Source: Molossus alvarezi (Eukaryota > Chordata > Mammalia > Chiroptera > Molossidae). Taken from it: a DNA stretch of 64,000 nt. A program made the translations under genes and the position numbers. Below are positions 59,009-64,000 of this stretch, one piece after another; positions within the stretch are counted from its first letter, which is position 1; each line of letters starts with the position of its first letter. The notes under the pieces were generated by a model. That model had not been told where the DNA came from. It made no database searches and worked only from the letters and a program-made list of their open reading frames with translations. The stretch is from contig CM073891.1 of NCBI GenBank assembly GCA_037176705.1, forward strand, positions 90,788,327-90,852,326, given 5' to 3'.

Positions 59009-62000
59009 TTATATTCCACAAATCAGTGAGATCATATGAAATTTGTCTTTCACTCTTTGGCTTGTTTCACTTAGGATGATACTTTCCAGGTCCCTCCATG
59101 TAGTCTCAAAGGATAAGAGATCTTTCTTTCTTACCGCTGCGTAGTACTCCATTGTGTATATGTACCACAGCTTTTTGATCCATTCGTCTACTGATGGGCA
59201 CTTGGGCTGTTTCCAGATCTTAGCGATTGTAAATAGTGCTGCTACAAAGATGGGGGTACATATATTCTTTCTTATTGGTGTTTTATTCTTTGTAGGGTAT
59301 ATTCCTAGAAGTGGGATCACTGGGTCAAATGGGAGATCAATTTTTAATTTTTTAAGGTGACACCATATTGTTTTCCATAGTGGCTGCACCAGTCTGCATT
59401 CCCACCAGCAATGTACTAGAGTCCCCTTTTCTCCACACCCTCGCCAACACTTGTTGTTTGATGATTTGTTGATGGCGGCCATTCTGACAGGTGTGAGGTG
59501 ATACCTCATTGTTGTTTTGATTTGCATCTCTCTGATGATTAGTGATGATGAACATTTCTTCATATGTCTCTTAGCCATTTGTATGTCCTGTTTGGAGAGG
59601 TGTCTATTTAGTTCCTCTGCCCATTTTTTAATTGGATTCTTTGTCTTCCTTTTGTGGAGTTGTATGAGCACCCTATATGTCTTGGAAATTAACCCCTTAT
59701 CTGATATATCATTGGCAATTATGCTCTCCCATACAGTGGGTAGCCTTTCCGTTTTGATGATTGTATCTTTCGCTGTCCAGAAGCTTTTGAGTTTGATGTA
59801 GTCCCATGTGTTCATTTTCTCCTTTGTTTCTATTGCCTTAGGTGATGTGTCAGTAAAAATTCTGCTGCGTATGATGTCTGAGATTTTGTTGCCCACAGTC
59901 TCCTCTAGGATTTTTATGGATTCATGAGTTACATTTAAGTCTTTTATCCATTTTGAGTTTATTTTGGTGTGGGGTGTAAGTTGATGGTCTAGTTTCATTT
60001 TTCGGCAAGTAGCTGTCCAATTTTCCAGCACCATTTATTAAAGAGGCTGTCCTTACTCCACTGTATGCTCTTGCCACCTTTGTCAAATATTAATTGAGCA
60101 AATTGCCTTGGGTCCATTTCTGGGTTCTCTATTCTGTTCCACTGGTCTATATACCTGTTCTTGTGCCAGTACCAGGCTGTTTTGATTATGGTGGCTTTGT
60201 AGTATAACCTGAAATCTGGTATTGTGATCCCTCCAACTTTGTTCTTCCTTTTCAAGATTGCTGTGGCTATTCGAGGCCTTTTTTGGTTCCATATGAACTT
60301 TTGAAGTAATTGTTCTAATTCTGTGAAGTATGCCGTTGGTATTTTGATGGGGATTGCGTTGAATCTATAGATTGCTTTGGGTAATATGGACATTTTAATG
60401 ATGTTAATTCTCCCAATCCATGAACAGGGTATGTGCTTCCACTTTTTTACATCTTGCTCTATTTCTTTTTTCAAAGACCTGTAGTTTTCTGCGAATAGGT
60501 CCTTTATTTCTCTGGTTAAGTTTATTCCTAGGTATCTTAATTTTTTTTGCCGCAATGGTAAATGGGATTGTTTGCTTAGTTTCTCTTTCTATGAGTTCAT
60601 CATTGGTGTATAAGAATGCCATCGATTTCTTGACGTTAATTTTGTATCCTGCTACTTTGCCAAATTCATTTATTAAGTCTAGTAAGCTTTTGGTGGAGTC
60701 TTTGGGGTTTTCTATGTACAGTATCATATCATCTGCAAATAATGACAATTTCACTTCCTCCTTTCCAATTTGGATCCCTTTTATTTTTTCTTCCTGTCTG
60801 ATTGCTGTGGCTAAGACTTCCAGTACTATGTTAAATAGGAGTGGCGAAAGTGGGCATCCTTGCCTTGTTCCTGTTCTTAAGGGAAATGCTTTTAGTTTTT
60901 GCCCATTGAGTATGATGTTGGCTGTAGGTCTTTCATATATGGCTTTTATTATGTCTAGGTATAATCCCTCAATTCCCACACTGCTGAGCGTTTTTATCAG
61001 AAATGGATGCTGGATTTTGTCAAAGGATTTTTCAGCATCTATTGATATGATCATATGGTTTTTATTCTTCAATTTATTTATGTGGTGTATCACATTTATG
61101 GATTTGCGAATATTGTACCAGCCTTGCATCCCTGGGATGAATCCCACTTGGTCATGGTGGATAATTTTTCTGGTGTATTGCTGGATCGATTTGCTAGTAT
61201 TTTATTCAGGATTTTGGCATCTACGTTCATCAGGGATATTGGCCTGTAGTTTTCTTTCTTTGTTGTGTCTTTTTCTGGTTTTGGAATTAGAATTATGCTG
61301 GCTTCATAAAACGAGTTTGGAAGTCTTCCTTCTTCTTGAATTTTTTGAAATAGTTTGAGGAGAATGGGTATTAGTTCTTCATTGAATGTTCGGTAAAACT
61401 CCCCTGTGAAGCCATCCGGGCCTGGGCTTTTGTCTGCTGGAAGAGTCTTGATTACATCTTCAATTTCTTCTGTTGTTATTGGTCTGTTCAAGTGTTCAAT
61501 CTCTTTCTGATCCAGTTTCGGGAGACTATGTGTTTCTAGAAATTTGTCCATTTCGCTTAGATTTTCGAAATTGTTGCCGTATAATTTTTCATAGTAGTTG
61601 TTAACGATCTTTTGTATTTCTGTGGTGTCAGTTGTTATATCTCCTGTTTCATTTCTGATTTTATGTATTTGGGTTCTTTCTCTTTGTTTCTTGGTGAGTT
61701 TAGCTAAGGGTCCATCAATCTTGTTTATCTTTTCGAAAAACCAGCTCTTTGTTTTATTGATCCTCTGAATTGTTTTTTTGGTCTCTATGTCGTTTATTTC
61801 TGCTCTGATCCTTACTATTTCCTTTCTTCTACTTGCTCTGGGGTTTTCTTTTTGTTTACTCTCTAGTTCTTTAAGTTGTGAGGTTAGGTAGTCTATTAGA
61901 GATTTTTCTTCTTTTTTGAGGTAGGCCTGTAGTGCTATGAACTTCCCTCTCAGAACTACTTTTGTTGCATCCCATAGATTTTGTATTGTTGTGTCCTCAT

Positions 62001-62832
62001 TTTCATTGGTTTCCAGGAAGTTTTTGATTTCTTCCTTGATCTCCTCAGTGACCCATTCATTGTTTAATAACATTCTATTTAGCTTCCATGTGTTAAAATG
62101 TCTTTGTATGTTCTTCTTGCAATTGATTTCTAGTTTCATACCATTGTGGTCTGAGAAGATGCTTGTTATAATTTCAATCTTCTTGAACTTGTAGAGACTT
62201 AGTTTGTGCCCTAACATGTGGTCTATCTTTGAGAATGTTCCATGTGCACTTGAGAAGAATGTGAATTCTGTAGTTTTGGGGTGTAGTTCTCTGTAGATAT
62301 CTATTAAATCCATTTGGTCTAGTGCTTCATTTAGAGTCTCTGTTTCCTTGCTAATTTTTTGTCTAGAGGATCTATCCAGTGATGTGAGCGGGGTGTTGAA
62401 GTCCCCTGATATGATTGTATTGCTATCGATTTCTCCTTTGAAGTCCTCCAATAGTTTTTTAGTATATTTTGGTGCTCCTATATTGGGTGCATATATGTTT
62501 ATCAAGGTTATATCTTCCTGTTGGATAGATCCTTTCAATATTATGTAGTGGCCTTCTTTGTCTCTAGTTATGGCCTTCAATCTGAAGTCTATTTTATCAG
62601 ATATAAGTATTGCTACCCCAGCTTTTTTTTCTTTTCCATTTGCTTGAAAGATTTTTTTCCATCCCTTTACTTTCAATCTATGTGAGTCTTTTGTTGTGAG
62701 GTGGGTCTCTTGTAAACAGCATATAGATGAGTCTTGCTTTCTTATCCAATCAGCTACTCTGTGTCTTTTTATGGGAGCATTCAGTCCATTTACATTTAAG
62801 GTGGTTATTGATATGTACTTATTTATTGCCAT
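59009..62832 (-). pseudogene. L1-6 ORF2 (endonuclease-RT), complete length, three single-base indels
   Basis: The start is the ATG at 62830-62832, the stop is at 59009. The 3824 bases fit 1274 codons plus a stop if the net indel is one base; human ORF2p has 1275 residues. The frame changes three times: near 61186 (one base missing in AATCG-ATCCAG), near 60541-60548 (an A8 run) and near 60024 (TGCTGG-AAAATTGG). No nonsense codon occurs in the stitched frame. Endonuclease motifs NVNGLN, QETHL, IYAPN, GDFNTPL, SKIDH and SDHNG are present. The RT has [19 protein letters not shown] and the active-site FADD at 60728-60739. The C-terminal region holds CWRGCGEKG and HCWWEC. Long plus-strand frames opposite (for example 60420-61358) are antisense shadows. 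Confidence 0.9.
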
Positions 62833-62877
62833 TTTTGTTTAGTGTGGTTCTATTTTCCTTCCCATTTCTCCTGGTAA

Positions 62878-63780
62878 TTACAGCAGTCCTTTTAACATTT
62901 CTTGCAGTGCTGGTTTGGTGCTAATGTATTCCCTCAGCCTTTTTTTTGTCTGGGAAGCTCTTTATTTGACCTTGTATTTTGAATGATAGCCTTTCTGGGT
63001 AGAGTAGTCTTGGATTCAGATTCTTGTTTTTCATGACCTTGATTACTTCATGCCATTCCCTTCAAGCCTGTAGTGTTTCTTGTGAAAAGTCAGCTGAGAG
63101 CCTTATGGGGGTTCCTTTGTAGGTAACCTGTTGCTTATCTCTTGCTGCTTTAAGGATTCTCTCTTTGTCTTTAATTTTTGGCAGTTTGATTACTATGTGT
63201 CTTGGTGTGGGCCTGTTTGGGTTCTTCTTACTTGGGGCTCTCTGAGCTTCTTGAACTTGAATGCCTTCTTCCTTCACCAAATTAGGGAAGTTTTCTGTCA
63301 CTATTTCTTTGAATATATTCTCTAGCCCTCGCTTACTTTCTTCTTCTTCAGGGACTCCTATGATACGAATATTGTTCCGTTTCCAGTTGTCCCACAATTC
63401 TCTTAAGTTCTCTTCCTGTTTTTTAATCTTTTTTTTCCTTTTGGTTTTCTGATTGGTTGATTTTCTAGCCTGTCTTCTAATTCACTGATCCGGTCCTCAG
63501 CTTCCCCTACTCTGCTTTTTAGACCTTCCAGTGTGTTTTTCATTTCTGATATGTCATTCTTCATTTCTTCCTGTTGGTTTTTCATTTCCAGCTGGTTTAT
63601 TTTCAACATTTCTATGTCTTTACTCATGTTGCTCATGTCCTAACACATGCTGTTGAGCTTCCGCAACATCATGGCTCTAAATTCTAGTTCTGTTAACTTG
63701 CTTAACTGCACCTCATTTATTTCATTTTCTGTAGAGGTCTCTTGATCTTTCATTTGGCTTTTGTTTCTGTTTCTCACCAT
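62878..63780 (-). pseudogene. L1-6 ORF1, with two nonsense codons and frameshifts
   Basis: The start is the ATG at 63778-63780 (MVRNRNKSQMKDQ) and the cognate stop is at 62878-62880. Around 63630-63655 a 21-base in-frame insertion beside AGCATG brings in a TAG (after LRKLNSMC). The coiled coil (EDRISELEDRLENQ) is followed by a frame change near 63400-63470. The RRM-like part (NIRIIGVPEEEESKRG) and C-terminal domain (RHIVIKLPKIKDKERILKAA, RLSADFSQETLQA) are good until a TGA near 63060, where L1-1 has an arginine codon. The copy cannot make full-length ORF1p. Confidence 0.88.
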
Positions 63781-64000
63781 TTTGGTTATCACAGTGGGCT
63801 TTGGAGTCTGCCAAGTTTTCCCAGTGGGTGTTGGTGTTCTTCTGTTTGTTGCTCCCTCTCCTGGGTTTGGATGCACCAAGGAGTACCCACTTTAATCCCG
63901 CCAAGTCCCCTGTTCTCCGGGAGTCTGTGTGGCTCCAGCCGAGAGCTCAGCAGGCTACAGCATTCCCAGGCCCCGTGCAGGGTGGCAAGGGAGATGGTGG
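63781..64000 (-). promoter_or_regulatory. L1-6 5' UTR, partial
   Basis: Leader sequence upstream of ORF1, similar to 1589-1810 of L1-1. CpG-containing sequence begins near 63897. The promoter and the 5' end are outside the window. Confidence 0.65.

Larger units (their letters stand above)
58763..64000 (-). mobile_element. L1-6: young LINE-1, cut by right window edge
   Basis: The 3' end is a T-run at about 58765-58780. Next come the 3' UTR (GTTACAGATGATTCTCC), ORF2 (59009-62832), a 45-base spacer, ORF1 (62878-63780) and the beginning of the 5' UTR up to the edge. Structure and sequence match L1-1. ORF2 is nearly intact, ORF1 is damaged. The 5' end and the target duplication cannot be seen. 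Confidence 0.95.

Noticed and set aside
60420..61358. Plus-strand frame of 312 codons
   Set aside because: It lies exactly opposite L1-6 ORF2. Similar plus-strand frames appear opposite the other L1 copies, so it is an antisense shadow.

Overview
The window is intergenic or intronic DNA from a mammal, almost certainly a bat. Three observations support this: eighteen tRNA-derived SINEs of the Ves type (head beginning like CCTGGCCGGTTTGGCTCAG, CT-rich middle, A-tail); six LINE-1 (L1) elements of placental-mammal type; and a background of old mammal-wide fossils (MIR, L2, hAT-Charlie MITEs, L1M, MaLR-like LTRs). Ves SINEs are known from bats, best from vespertilionids and relatives. I found no host protein-coding gene, no functional tRNA/rRNA gene and no CRISPR array. 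The long open frames are L1 ORF1/ORF2 remnants or their antisense shadows.

Layout. 1-2410: 5' half of a young minus-strand L1 (L1-1) running off the left edge. 2.4-11.65 kb: old fossils, a MaLR-like LTR pair, the first of three copies of an unnamed LTR family ('LTR-X'), and two Ves SINEs. 11.67-25.6 kb: one old plus-strand L1 (L1-3) split by a complete younger minus-strand L1 (L1-2, 13102-19489) with visible target-site duplications (TSDs). Both carry further SINEs, one of them a SINE inside a SINE. 25.6-39 kb: AT-rich old sequence with MIR, L1M, MER-type and LTR fragments, six Ves SINEs, and an unexplained 70-bp near-identical direct repeat. 39-42.7 kb: LTR-X copy 3 split by a twin-primed (5'-inverted) L1 (L1-4), itself carrying a SINE, followed by two other LTRs. 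42.7-46.2 kb: old sequence, two SINEs and two convergent ERVL-like LTR ends. 46.2-50.2 kb: plus-strand L1 (L1-5) with an internal ORF1-to-ORF2 deletion, ending at a short SINE. 50.3-58.7 kb: old fossils, LTR-X copy 2, another LTR, a MaLR-like LTR and a MER33-like MITE. 58.76-64 kb: young minus-strand L1 (L1-6) running off the right edge.

How the parts relate. L1 supplies the endonuclease and reverse transcriptase for its own copies, and by general knowledge for A-tailed SINEs such as Ves. The SINE TSDs and A-tails fit that mechanism. The window is best read as a stratigraphy of retrotransposition: MIR/L2/L1M/MER fossils, then MaLR and LTR-X LTRs and L1-3, then L1-2/L1-4/L1-5, then Ves SINEs and the young L1-1/L1-6. 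I saw no undescribed functional system. The most unusual items are a tRNA-only short SINE class, a 3'-terminal hairpin in one Ves subfamily, the well-preserved ORF2 reading frames in L1-1 and L1-6, and the 70-bp duplication. Family names for old repeats come from remembered consensus patterns, not from a search.
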